Shown in pieces: positions 43,863 to 52,624 of a stretch of 64,000 bases of DNA. The stretch is taken from positions 110,450 through 174,449 of the forward strand of contig JAHDHQ010000003.1 of the NCBI GenBank assembly GCA_020631235.1. Direction: 5' to 3'. How positions within the stretch are numbered: the stretch's first letter is position 1; every line of letters begins with the position of its first letter. Both the position numbers and the translations under genes were made by a program. Under the pieces are notes generated by a model. That model saw only the letters and a list, made by a program, of their open reading frames with translations, searched no databases and was not told where the DNA came from. The DNA is from Saprospiraceae bacterium (GTDB lineage Bacteria; Bacteroidota; Bacteroidia; Chitinophagales; Saprospiraceae).

Positions 43863-45225
43863 TTAAATATACTAAACTTGTCATCGCAGCGGCACCTAAC
43901 TCTAATTCTCTTTGATTTACATTTTCTAGAACATCTGCGGCCGTGTGGTGTAAATCAAAATACCTAGCATTATCTACACGCAAACCGATGAGTATTCCTT
44001 GTTGGCTTTTCAAAGGATTAATATCAGCACCACCGCCCCCTTTCTTTAAATAAAGGTCATAGGACTCTAAAGGTTCAAACAGCGTATTTAAAGTCTTAAA
44101 GTGCTCGATAAAGACGGATTCTTCAGCAGTGCAACTAAATCCTCTAGGCGTAAACCCACCGCCATCAGATTCTATAGCTGCAATGTGTTTTTCACCGAGA
44201 TCATTGGATTGTTTAGCGTAGCTTAGGCCTCCAGCTAAACCATTTTCTTCGTTCATAAATAACACACATCGTATGGTTCTTTTGGGTTTGTAATTCATGG
44301 ATTTTAGTGTTTCTAAAACCGCCATTGACTGGGCACAACCTGTTCCATCATCATGAGCTCCTTCGCCTAAATCCCACGAGTCTAAATGACCACCTACCAG
44401 AATAATCTCATCGGGAAAATCAGATCCTTTGATTTCACCCACTACACTATGGCTTAATTTTTTTTCAAAATTTTCAGCATCACTAAAAACACTAATCTGA
44501 ACATTTGGATCTTTTTCTATTTGATCAGACAAGTACTCTGCATCTTTGGTGCTTATGGCTAACGCAGGTATTTTATATATACTATCATATACGGTAACGC
44601 CTGTATGAGGCAAATCATCAATCAGTGTAGTCATAGATCGCACTAAAGTAGCTTTAGCACCAAACTTTGCTGCTTTAGTTGGCCCATACACCCGCTGATC
44701 TACAGCTGCACCATAAGCATGACCAGTACTTAGCAAAGTAGGATCCATAGGTCGATTAAAGAAGACTATATTGCCCTCTATTTGATCTTTTCCTAGTTTT
44801 TCAAGGCTATCGAGGTGCTTAACTTCAATAATTTTTCCTGTGATAATTTTTCCATTGGTAGACACAGAATTACCTAAAGGAGTACAGTTTAGTTGCATTT
44901 CTTTACCATCAATATCAAGGCTTACTTTAGATGCATTATGGTGTTCCCAGTGTGGCACCATACATTCGACCTTATATACTCGGTCAAGATTTAAGGCTTC
45001 CAAGTTAGTTTTTACGTATTCTACACCTGTTGCTGCTCCTGCAGAACCTGATAATCTTGGCCCTACATCCTTACATAAACCTCTGAGATATTCGTAGGTT
45101 TTAGCATCACTCAAGCTGTAATTGTAAATTTCTTTGATGTAGAATGCATCATCATCATTTTGAGAAAATAAAAAAACATTGCTTTGTAAAACAATAAGAC
45201 AAGCAAATATTAAGTTACGATTCAT
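43843..45225 (-). CDS. Secreted M28-family aminopeptidase
   Basis: A 460-residue zinc exopeptidase. A signal peptide (about 1-22, ending FSQN) precedes a PA-domain-like region (about 120-250) and the M28 core: GGHLDSWDLGEGAHDDGTG with His280, Asp282 and Asp292, and NEENGLAGG near 325-333 with the catalytic Glu. Likely a leucyl or lysyl aminopeptidase-type enzyme of the periplasm or surface. No T9SS tail. The end overlaps hpt by 11-20 bases, so the two are co-transcribed. Confidence 0.92.
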   Translation of the reverse strand: MNRNLIFACLIVLQSNVFLFSQNDDDAFYIKEIYNYSLSDAKTYEYLRGLCKDVGPRLSGSAGAATGVEYVKTNLEALNLDRVYKVECMVPHWEHHNASKVSLDIDGKEMQLNCTPLGNSVSTNGKIITGKIIEVKHLDSLEKLGKDQIEGNIVFFNRPMDPTLLSTGHAYGAAVDQRVYGPTKAAKFGAKATLVRSMTTLIDDLPHTGVTVYDSIYKIPALAISTKDAEYLSDQIEKDPNVQISVFSDAENFEKKLSHSVVGEIKGSDFPDEIILVGGHLDSWDLGEGAHDDGTGCAQSMAVLETLKSMNYKPKRTIRCVLFMNEENGLAGGLSYAKQSNDLGEKHIAAIESDGGGFTPRGFSCTAEESVFIEHFKTLNTLFEPLESYDLYLKKGGGGADINPLKSQQGILIGLRVDNARYFDLHHTAADVLENVNQRELELGAAAMTSLVYLIDQYGI

Positions 45226-45303
45226 ACAAGATTAAATTATTAGTACTAAGTTATTATTATAAATACAAAGATTGTTTTAATATTGCTTTAAGCATAAAAA
45301 ACA

Positions 45304-45336
45304 ATGCTAAGAATAATTTTGGTTTCATTTGGTTAG
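45304..45336 (+). CDS. Possible 10-codon leader peptide before a terminator hairpin
   Basis: ATG at 45304 opens a frame of ten codons (MLRIILVSFG) that ends at TAG 45334-45336, three bases before a strong hairpin. A TAATTTTG box lies inside this stretch (45314-45321), which would put a start site after the ATG, so the two signals cannot both be used as drawn. I give it only because a short frame ending just before a terminator is the layout of an attenuator. It may be chance. Confidence 0.15.
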   Translation: MLRIILVSFG

Positions 45337-45339
45337 GGT

Positions 45340-45378
45340 AGAGGTAATACTGAGGAGTATTACCTCTTTTTATTTTTT
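45340..45378 (+). terminator. Strong intrinsic terminator upstream of the ECF sigma gene
   Basis: AGAGGTAATACT (45340-45351) pairs perfectly with AGTATTACCTCT (45356-45367) around GAGG, followed by TTTTATTTTTT on the plus strand. There is no plus-strand gene before it: the M28 gene points the other way and starts at 45225. So it either ends a short unannotated transcript or is an attenuator in the leader of the sigma operon. A TAATTTTA box at 45401-45408 could provide a promoter beyond it. Confidence 0.75.
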
Positions 45379-45491
45379 ACAATAAATTGAAACTTTCCTG
45401 TAATTTTACGTCTTAATACTAAAGCCAAACAAAACCAGATTAATTGATTAATCTATTATTTCCTTTACTGACCAAAGATATCCCCAAGGCG

Positions 45492-46040
45492 ATGTCCGAT
45501 GAGGATATTGTCAAGGAGTACTTAAGTACACAAAATGTTGCCTATTTTGATGTCTTGTATAAAAGATATTCTGGAAAGATTTTCGGAAAGTGTATTTCTC
45601 TATTAAAAGATGAAGAAGACGCAGAAGATTCAGTACAGGAAATTTTTATGAAGATCCTACTTAACATGTCAAAGTTTAGTGGTAAGTCAAGATTTTCGAC
45701 TTGGATTTATTCCATAACGTATAATTACTGTATTGATAGAATAAGAAGAAAAAAGAAAGATCCGAGTTTGTTAGTTGAAGATTTATCGAATCATGATGTA
45801 CCGGAAGATGTAGATGATGTGTTTTTATTGGAAATGGAAATTGGACGATTAAAAGTAGTACTCGATGAGATCCCTACCAAAGACCGATCGATATTACTAA
45901 TGAAGTATCAAGACGAAATGAGCATCAAAGAAATTGGTCATTTGCTTGATAAGTCTGAAAGTGCAATCAAAATGAAAATTAAACGAGCTAAACAAAAATT
46001 TAAAAAAGTCTATTCGGAAATTTATAAGGAAGCAGTTTAA
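45492..46040 (+). CDS. ECF-type RNA polymerase sigma-70 factor
   Basis: A 182-residue sigma factor. Region 2 is at about residues 15-85 (YFDVLYKRYSGKIFGKC, DAEDSVQEIFMKIL, STWIYSITYNYCIDRIRRKKK), region 4 at about 120-175 (LDEIPTKDRSILLMKYQDEMSIKEIGHLLDKSESAIKMKIKRAKQ in part). I start it at the ATG at 45492 (MSDEDIVKEYL), a typical family N-terminus; a TTG at 45444 would add 16 residues. Its stop overlaps the start of the next gene (TAATG). No classical anti-sigma follows. Confidence 0.92.
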   Translation: MSDEDIVKEYLSTQNVAYFDVLYKRYSGKIFGKCISLLKDEEDAEDSVQEIFMKILLNMSKFSGKSRFSTWIYSITYNYCIDRIRRKKKDPSLLVEDLSNHDVPEDVDDVFLLEMEIGRLKVVLDEIPTKDRSILLMKYQDEMSIKEIGHLLDKSESAIKMKIKRAKQKFKKVYSEIYKEAV

Positions 46041-46285
46041 TGGCAGAAGAAAAAAAACATACTACAAAAAAAAATAGCTTCAAAGAACTTGAGAGGTTGC
46101 AAGCCGAGCAATACAAGAAAAACACAGATGCTGTAGGCAGCAGAGTGAAAGGATCCTTAGGTACCATAGGCTTAATCTCAGAAATTGTTGAACTATATTT
46201 TTCGCGAATAGTCGATGTGTTTTTAAAGCTCAGCGCAGCTCCCGAAACACCTATAAATAATGTAGAAAAAGAAGAAGAGGAATAA
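46040..46285 (+). CDS. Small hypothetical protein (81 aa) coupled to the sigma factor
   Basis: An 81-residue protein whose ATG overlaps the sigma stop by one base. The N-terminus is basic (EEKKHTTKKNSFKE), the middle is amphipathic or hydrophobic (GTIGLISEIVELYFSRIVDVFLKLSA) and the C-terminus is acidic (EKEEEE). It has no signal peptide and no recognised domain. Position between a sigma factor and an MscS channel suggests a membrane-associated partner, perhaps an anti-sigma-like regulator; this is only context. Confidence 0.7.
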   Translation: MAEEKKHTTKKNSFKELERLQAEQYKKNTDAVGSRVKGSLGTIGLISEIVELYFSRIVDVFLKLSAAPETPINNVEKEEEE

Positions 46286-46312
46286 TATCTTCAACCAGTC
46301 AAAACAATACAA

Positions 46313-47137
46313 ATGGAATATATTTTAGGACAAATTAACTTCTCAGAATCTTTTGGAGAATTACTCACAAGTTTTTTAAAAGGAGTCCCTGGTGTTTTGT
46401 ATGCTATCATTATCCTTGTTGCAGGCCTAATTATTTCTAAACTTTTAGAAAAGGTAACTAAAACAACTTTAGTTAAGCTAAAAGTGGATCAGCTGGGTGA
46501 ACAAATTAATGAAATAGACATCATCAATAAAGCCAACATTAAGTTTAGTATCAGCAGTTTGGTAAGTAAAATTTTCTACTATTTTGCCATGCTCTTTTTC
46601 ATGGTGGTAGCAGTGGATGTTTTAAAAATGGATGCAGTGTCCGAGTTGGTAATGAGTATTTTTCATTTCATCCCTAAATTGATTGTTGCCTTAATTATTT
46701 TAATTTTCGGAATTTTGCTTGCAGATGGTCTAAAATCCATAATTTTAACCGCTTGTAATTCATTAAATATTCCTTCTGGAAAATTAATTGCAAACTTTGT
46801 ATTTTATTTTTTATTTATCAATGTCTTGGTCGTAGCTGTAGCACAAACAGGCATTCAGACTGATTTCCTATCTACTAATATTTCGATATTAATTGCCGGT
46901 GTTGTTTTTGCTTTTGCCATTGGATATGGCTTAGCAACAAAGAGTACAATGGCTAATTTTTTAGCTTCATTCTACTCAAAATCAAAATTTAACATCGGAG
47001 ATTTAGTGACTTTTGACGGAGTTCGAGGTCAAATAATTGATATTGATAATTCATCTATTATCCTTAAAACCGAATCTAGTAAGGTTATTATACCGCTCAG
47101 TAAAATGGCGGAAAATAAAATAGAGATTCATAACTAA
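46313..47137 (+). CDS. MscS-type mechanosensitive channel protein
   Basis: A 274-residue membrane protein with four or five hydrophobic helices (about 26-46, 85-105, 115-140, 155-175, 183-205) and a short C-terminal beta domain of the MscS type (FNIGDLVTFDGVRGQIIDID, then SSKVIIPLSKMAENKI). It resembles the CmpX/TM-helix-repeat branch of the family, which has more helices than MscS itself. It lies 27 bases after the 81-residue gene, so it is probably in the sigma operon. Confidence 0.88.
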   Translation: MEYILGQINFSESFGELLTSFLKGVPGVLYAIIILVAGLIISKLLEKVTKTTLVKLKVDQLGEQINEIDIINKANIKFSISSLVSKIFYYFAMLFFMVVAVDVLKMDAVSELVMSIFHFIPKLIVALIILIFGILLADGLKSIILTACNSLNIPSGKLIANFVFYFLFINVLVVAVAQTGIQTDFLSTNISILIAGVVFAFAIGYGLATKSTMANFLASFYSKSKFNIGDLVTFDGVRGQIIDIDNSSIILKTESSKVIIPLSKMAENKIEIHN

Positions 47138-47174
47138 TTGTTAAACAAAGAACTTTAAAACTTAATTTTTAATC

Positions 47175-48110
47175 ATGAAAAAACTAATGTTATTATGTGC
47201 ACTTTTTTGTGCATTTGCAGTAAACGTTTTTGCTCAGGAAACAGCAACACTTGATGAGTTAAAAGCTATGAAAGCGGAAAAAGAAGCTGTTCAAGCTGGT
47301 ATCCAAGCAGAAATTGATGCACTAGAGAAAAGAATTTTAGAATACCCAGGATGGACTATGGGCGCAGGTGTGCTTTTCGGTTTAAACTTTGGTGGTTTAA
47401 ACAACTGGTATTATACTAAAGGAAGTCCATCAGAACAGAGTTCAAGAATTTTAAATATTGGTCTAGGTGCCTATGCTAATTACAATGCAGCTAAATACTA
47501 TTGGAGAAACAGTTTAGGAATTGGCTGGTCAAGAAGTAATACAGTGTTTGGAGACATTGAGCAGCCAGCCATTGAACAAGGAAACTTAAATCTTACTTCT
47601 TTAGCTGGGTATTATTTGTGGAGTGATAAACTTGCCGTTTCTGCAAGAGCTAATTGGACAACTATATTGTTTGATTTATCTCCTGGTTCTGTAACAGCAT
47701 CAGCTGGTTTATCTTATACTCCAATGAAGGATTTGGAATTTTGGGTTCATCCATTAGGTTACCAATGGAATTACCCTGGTGATGACTTCACTTCAACTCC
47801 AGGTGCGTCTTTTGGTGGTTCATATACTGGAACTATTTACAAAGGAATTAAGTGGACTTCGACTCTTGCTGGGTTTTACTCTTATGTTGATGATGAGGAA
47901 AGAGGGTTTACTTCTCAAGATTTATTCAATTGGAGATGGACAAATGGTTTTACTATTGACAATCTGTGGAATGGAATTGGAGTTGGTTTAATGGTAGATT
48001 TAATTCAGAACAAACAACTTGCAGCTGATTATGGAATTACTGAAGCAGCTGACTTAGGTGTTATTCAGTCTTTATACAACTTAGGTTTTACATACTCTAT
48101 TTCTAAATAA
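47175..48110 (+). CDS. DUF3078 outer membrane protein with coiled-coil N-terminus
   Basis: A 311-residue exported protein with a signal peptide (about residues 1-20, ending NVFAQ). A short coiled coil (about 25-55, LDELKAMKAEKEAV, EIDALEKRI) is followed by a barrel-like region rich in Gly, Trp, Tyr and Asn (about 60-311) ending in LGFTYSISK. It belongs to DUF3078, a Bacteroidota outer membrane family. The 37-base gap from the channel gene leaves open whether it shares the operon. A terminator follows. Confidence 0.85.
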   Translation: MKKLMLLCALFCAFAVNVFAQETATLDELKAMKAEKEAVQAGIQAEIDALEKRILEYPGWTMGAGVLFGLNFGGLNNWYYTKGSPSEQSSRILNIGLGAYANYNAAKYYWRNSLGIGWSRSNTVFGDIEQPAIEQGNLNLTSLAGYYLWSDKLAVSARANWTTILFDLSPGSVTASAGLSYTPMKDLEFWVHPLGYQWNYPGDDFTSTPGASFGGSYTGTIYKGIKWTSTLAGFYSYVDDEERGFTSQDLFNWRWTNGFTIDNLWNGIGVGLMVDLIQNKQLAADYGITEAADLGVIQSLYNLGFTYSISK

Positions 48111-48133
48111 TTTAGAATAGTACTGATAAAATT

Positions 48134-48164
48134 AAGGCTCATCCATACGGATGGGCCTTTTTTG
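48134..48164 (+). terminator. Intrinsic terminator after the DUF3078 gene
   Basis: AAGGCTCATCC (48134-48144) pairs with GGATGGGCCTT (48149-48159), one G-T wobble, loop ATAC, followed by TTTTT on the plus strand. It ends the sigma/channel/DUF3078 region before polA. Confidence 0.9.
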
Positions 48165-48207
48165 TTAAACAATTGAGTATCTTCCGACTTCTTAAAAACT
48201 ATTTATT

Positions 48208-50991
48208 ATGTCGGAAAAAAAGTTGTTTTTATTGGACGGACACGCACTCGTATACAGAGCTCATTTTGCTTTTATTAATCGTCCACTAATCAACTCAAAA
48301 GGAATAAATACTTCAGCTATTACTGGATTTGTACGTACGCTTTGGGATTTAATGAAAAACCAAAACCCAAGCCACATAGCGGTAGCCTTTGATCCCAAAG
48401 GAAAAACGTTTAGGCATGAGCAATACGAACCATATAAAGCTAATCGCGATGCCCAACCAGAAGACATTACGATAGCTATGCCTTATATACAATCCATTGT
48501 AAAAGCTTTCAATATTCCCATCTATATGAAACCCGGCTTTGAAGCGGATGATGTTATAGGTACATTGTCCAAGAAAGCTGAAAAAGAAGGGTTTAAAGTG
48601 TATATGGTCACACCAGATAAAGATTATGCTCAACTGGTTTCTGAAAACATTTTTATGTATAAACCATCACGCTCTGGAAATGGGATCGAAATATTGGGTG
48701 TACCAGAAATCTTAGAAAAGTGGGATATTGCTCGAGTAGATCAGGTTATAGATATATTAGGTTTGCAAGGCGACTCTGTCGATAATATTCCTGGCATACC
48801 TGGTATCGGAGCTAAAACAGCGGTAAAACTGCTAAAACTATATGATTCTGTGGAAGGGATTATAGGAAATGCTCACGAGTTAAAAGGTAAGCAACAAGAA
48901 AAAGTGATTGCTTTTGCTGACCAAGGTCGATTGTCAAAACAGTTAGCAACCATAGATATAGACGTACCCATAGAATGCAATTTGGAAGATTGCCTCATAA
49001 ATGAACCCAATAAAGATGATTTAAAAAGCATCTTTTCTGAATTAGAGTTTAGATCTCTTGCTACCCAAATTTTAGGAGAAACCGAACCGAAACAAGCTAG
49101 CTTATTTGGAGGATCGCCTGCTCAAAAATCCAATACACCAGCCACCACTTCAAACCAAAATTACAGTGTAGCCAATAAAAATATTGAAAACACAAAACAC
49201 GAGTATACCTTAGTTAATGACGAAAAAGCGATGAAACAACTGGCCGCAACATTGGCCCAACAAAAAGAAATATCGTTTGATACCGAAACAACAGGTATAG
49301 ATGCAAATCAAGCAGAATTAGTAGGCCTAGCGTTTAGTTTCGAAAAAACGAAAGCGTACTATGTGCCCATACCAGAAAATCAAGAAGAAGCAAAAGCTAT
49401 TTGCGCTCTTTTTAAAGAAGTCTTAGAAAATAAGGACATCATCAAAATTGGACAAAACATAAAATATGACAAGTTGATGATGAAATGGTATGGTGTAGAT
49501 GTAGCAGGTGTCAGTATTGACACCATGATTATGCACTATTTAATCGAACCAGATCTTCGACATAAATTGGATTACTTATCCGAAAGTTACCTCGACTATA
49601 AGATGGTGCCTATTGAATCACTGATCGGAAAACGAGGAAAGAATCAACTCAGCATGCGCGACATTGATGTAGAAAAAGTGACGGAATATGCAGGAGAAGA
49701 CGCAGATATTACCTTACAAGTAAAGGAAGTCATCGAAGAAAAAGTCAAAGAATTTGAGGTACATGATATTTACTTAAAAATAGAAGAGCCCCTTATTGAT
49801 GTCTTAACACAAATAGAATACAATGGGGTAAGAATAAATGGAAAATTCTTAGAAGACTACTCAAAAAAACTGGCTAAGTCTATACTAGAAAAGGAAAGTA
49901 ATATTTACAAAAAAGCGGGAGTGGACTTTAATATTGCTAGCCCTAAACAAGTAGGCGAAGTGTTATTTGATCGCCTCAAAATACCTTATAGATGGCGTAA
50001 AAACAAATCCGGAAGCTATTCCACGGATGTAGAAAAGCTAACTGAACTGTCTTACGAACATGAAATAGTCAATGACATTTTAGCCTATAGAAAGTTTAGT
50101 AAATTGAAGTCTACTTACGTAGATGCGCTTCCTCTAATGATCAATCCTCGAACGGGAAGAGTACACAGTAACTTTAATCAGGCGCGTGCGGCCACAGGAA
50201 GGCTCTCTTCAGAAAACCCCAACTTGCAAAATATTCCGATCAAAACTGAGGAAGGTAGGCAAATTCGAAAAGCCTTTATTCCGAAAGACGAAAACCATAT
50301 CCTGCTTGCTGCCGATTATTCGCAAATAGAACTAAGGTTGATAGCGGATATTAGTAAAGAACCTACTATGCTTGCTGCATTTAATGCAGGACAAGACTTC
50401 CATCGTGCGACAGCAGCCAAGGTCTATGGAGTAGATTATGATGCGGTGACAGACGAACAAAGAAGAAATGCAAAAACGGTCAATTTTTCTATTCTATATG
50501 GCGCGGGAGCAACCAATCTTTCTCGACAACTAGGCATCAAACGGGGCGAAGCCAAAGAACTTATAGAAACCTATTTTTCAGAGTTTAAACTGCTCAAGGA
50601 ATATATGGATGGTGTGGTACAGTTTGCCCGAGATAATGGATTTGTAAAAACCATGATGGGCAGAAAGAGAACACTTAGAGACATTAATTCAAGAAATGGA
50701 CTTATAAGAAGTACAGCCGAAAGAATAGCCGTAAATACACCGATTCAAGGTTCGGCTGCAGATATGATTAAGCTGGCAATGATAGATATCCATAAGGTGC
50801 TCAAAGACGGCAATTATCAAAGTAAAATGATTATGCAAGTGCATGATGAATTGGTTTTTGACCTTCATAAAGATGAGGCAGAGGAGTTAAAAGTGATCAT
50901 CGAACAAAAAATGAGAGAAGCCATGCCAGGTTTAGAAGTGCCTATACAAGTAGGAATGGGAGAAGGTTTAGACTGGTTAGAAGCACACTAA
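48208..50991 (+). CDS. polA: DNA polymerase I
   Basis: A 927-residue family A polymerase with all three domains. The N-terminal 5'-3' exonuclease/flap nuclease spans about residues 1-290 (LLDGHALVYRAHFAF, GFEADDVIGTL, TPDKDYAQL). The 3'-5' exonuclease keeps the catalytic Asp358 and Glu360 (FDTETT). Polymerase motif A has Asp703 (DYSQIELR), and motif C has Asp880 (VHDELVF). It fills gaps in excision repair and replaces RNA primers. Transcribed alone between terminator and the cysS promoter. Confidence 0.96.
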   Translation: MSEKKLFLLDGHALVYRAHFAFINRPLINSKGINTSAITGFVRTLWDLMKNQNPSHIAVAFDPKGKTFRHEQYEPYKANRDAQPEDITIAMPYIQSIVKAFNIPIYMKPGFEADDVIGTLSKKAEKEGFKVYMVTPDKDYAQLVSENIFMYKPSRSGNGIEILGVPEILEKWDIARVDQVIDILGLQGDSVDNIPGIPGIGAKTAVKLLKLYDSVEGIIGNAHELKGKQQEKVIAFADQGRLSKQLATIDIDVPIECNLEDCLINEPNKDDLKSIFSELEFRSLATQILGETEPKQASLFGGSPAQKSNTPATTSNQNYSVANKNIENTKHEYTLVNDEKAMKQLAATLAQQKEISFDTETTGIDANQAELVGLAFSFEKTKAYYVPIPENQEEAKAICALFKEVLENKDIIKIGQNIKYDKLMMKWYGVDVAGVSIDTMIMHYLIEPDLRHKLDYLSESYLDYKMVPIESLIGKRGKNQLSMRDIDVEKVTEYAGEDADITLQVKEVIEEKVKEFEVHDIYLKIEEPLIDVLTQIEYNGVRINGKFLEDYSKKLAKSILEKESNIYKKAGVDFNIASPKQVGEVLFDRLKIPYRWRKNKSGSYSTDVEKLTELSYEHEIVNDILAYRKFSKLKSTYVDALPLMINPRTGRVHSNFNQARAATGRLSSENPNLQNIPIKTEEGRQIRKAFIPKDENHILLAADYSQIELRLIADISKEPTMLAAFNAGQDFHRATAAKVYGVDYDAVTDEQRRNAKTVNFSILYGAGATNLSRQLGIKRGEAKELIETYFSEFKLLKEYMDGVVQFARDNGFVKTMMGRKRTLRDINSRNGLIRSTAERIAVNTPIQGSAADMIKLAMIDIHKVLKDGNYQSKMIMQVHDELVFDLHKDEAEELKVIIEQKMREAMPGLEVPIQVGMGEGLDWLEAH

Positions 50992-51037
50992 TTTTAATAA
51001 AAAAGCTTGTTTTATATATGTCGAAAAGGCATTATAT

Positions 51038-51082
51038 TAATTTTGCATACAATTCAGCGATTTCTTACCACTGTAAGATCGC
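51038..51082 (+). promoter_or_regulatory. cysS promoter -7 box and leader hairpin
   Basis: TAATTTTG at 51038-51045 matches TAnnTTTG. Just after it, a hairpin with GCGAT (51057-51061) and CTTAC (51064-51068) pairs with GTAAG (51073-51077) and ATCGC (51078-51082), with a 2-base bulge and a CACT loop. If transcription starts about seven bases after the box, the hairpin forms at the extreme 5' end of the leader, 22 bases before the cysS ATG. Confidence 0.5.
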
Positions 51083-51104
51083 CTTATGATATTAATTATA
51101 ATCC

Positions 51105-52598
51105 ATGAGCATTAAAAAAGAGCTTTTAGTTTACAATAGTTTAACTAGGAAAAAAGAAGTATTTAAACCGATTAATGAAGGGTTTATAGGTATGTATGTT
51201 TGCGGACCTACGGTATATAGTGATGTGCACTTAGGTAATGTTCGAACGTTTGTTGGTTTTGATATCATCTATCGATTTTTGTGCTATCTGGGTTACAATG
51301 TCAGGTATGTGCGAAACATTACAGATGTAGGTCATTTATTGGATGACGGTGAAGATCGTATGTCCAAAGGGGCAAAGGCGGAAAATTTAGAACCCATGGA
51401 AGTAGCCCAAAAATACACCAATGGCTTCCATGCCATGATGAGCATTTTTAATGCAAAAAAACCAAGCATAGAACCTAGAGCGACAGGCCACATATTGGAA
51501 CAAATAGAAATGGTCCAGGCAATCATCGATAATGGCTTCGGTTATGAAGTCAATGGTTCAGTATATTTTGACACCCTTAAGTTTGCGCATGAGCGTAAAA
51601 CATATGGCAAGCTTTCAGGTAGAGTTATCGATGAATTAATGGCGGAATCTAGATCTGACCTCAAGAATCAATCCGATAAAAAACATCCATCTGATTTTGC
51701 TATTTGGATGAAAGCAAGCGATGATCATTTGATGAAATGGAACTCTCCATGGTCAGTAGGGTTTCCTGGGTGGCATTTGGAATGTTCTGTTATGAGTACT
51801 AAGTATTTAGGTAAACATTTTGATATTCATGGTGGTGGAAATGATCTAAAGTTTCCGCATCACGAAAACGAAATCGCTCAAAATGAAGGCGCTTGTAATT
51901 GTAGCCCATCCAATTATTGGTTACATACGAATATGCTTTTAATGAATGGTAAAAAAATGTCGAAAAGTGATGGTAATACCATTACTCCTGAAGCACTTAT
52001 GTCTGGAGACTCTCCACATGTTAGCCAAGGTTATGACCCAATGGTTATTCGGTTTTTTATGCTACAAACTCATTACGCATCGACATTAGACATTTCAGAT
52101 GACGCATTAAAAGCTGCCGAAAAGGGATACAAACGACTCATGCAGGCTAATCAAGTACTCAATAAATTAGAAACCACTGCTACAGGTAATGGAGAAGATG
52201 CTGAGGTGCTCCAATTAATCGAGGCCACATTAACAGATATGTGTGATGATTTTAATGCTCCTAAAGCTTTGAGTCGCTTATTCGAACTAGTTCCTAAAAT
52301 AAACTCATACAAAGAAGGTCATTTAGATGTTAATCAATTGTCAAAAAGCACTTTAGATGCATTAAAAGCTTTATTTCATGAGTTTATTTTTGATGTGTTT
52401 GGCTTAAAGGACATTTCTACTGGAGGTTCTGAAAGTGCTCACATAGTAAATGGCCTTATGGAGTTAATCACTGATTTACGCCAAGATGCAAGAGCCAATA
52501 AAGACTGGGGAACTTCGGATAAAATAAGAGATAAACTGACTAGCCTCGACATACAGCTTAAAGACGGAAAAGACGGTACAAGCTGGCTAATAAATTAA
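51105..52598 (+). CDS. cysS: Cysteine--tRNA ligase
   Basis: A 497-residue class I synthetase that charges tRNA-Cys. The HIGH-like motif is HLGN (His42), the KMSKS motif lies at residues 284-288 (GKKMSKSDGN), and the zinc ligand region includes Cys33 (YVCGPTVY), LECSVMS and HHENE. Length is slightly above the bacterial norm of about 460. It leads a small operon with two exported proteins. Confidence 0.96.
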   Translation: MSIKKELLVYNSLTRKKEVFKPINEGFIGMYVCGPTVYSDVHLGNVRTFVGFDIIYRFLCYLGYNVRYVRNITDVGHLLDDGEDRMSKGAKAENLEPMEVAQKYTNGFHAMMSIFNAKKPSIEPRATGHILEQIEMVQAIIDNGFGYEVNGSVYFDTLKFAHERKTYGKLSGRVIDELMAESRSDLKNQSDKKHPSDFAIWMKASDDHLMKWNSPWSVGFPGWHLECSVMSTKYLGKHFDIHGGGNDLKFPHHENEIAQNEGACNCSPSNYWLHTNMLLMNGKKMSKSDGNTITPEALMSGDSPHVSQGYDPMVIRFFMLQTHYASTLDISDDALKAAEKGYKRLMQANQVLNKLETTATGNGEDAEVLQLIEATLTDMCDDFNAPKALSRLFELVPKINSYKEGHLDVNQLSKSTLDALKALFHEFIFDVFGLKDISTGGSESAHIVNGLMELITDLRQDARANKDWGTSDKIRDKLTSLDIQLKDGKDGTSWLIN

Positions 52599-52624
52599 TT
52601 TTTTTTGCACGATCAATATCAACC

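Noticed and set aside
45444-45491. Upstream TTG start for the sigma factor adding 16 residues
   Set aside because: The family normally begins at a sequence like MSDEDIVKEYL, so the ATG at 45492 is preferred.
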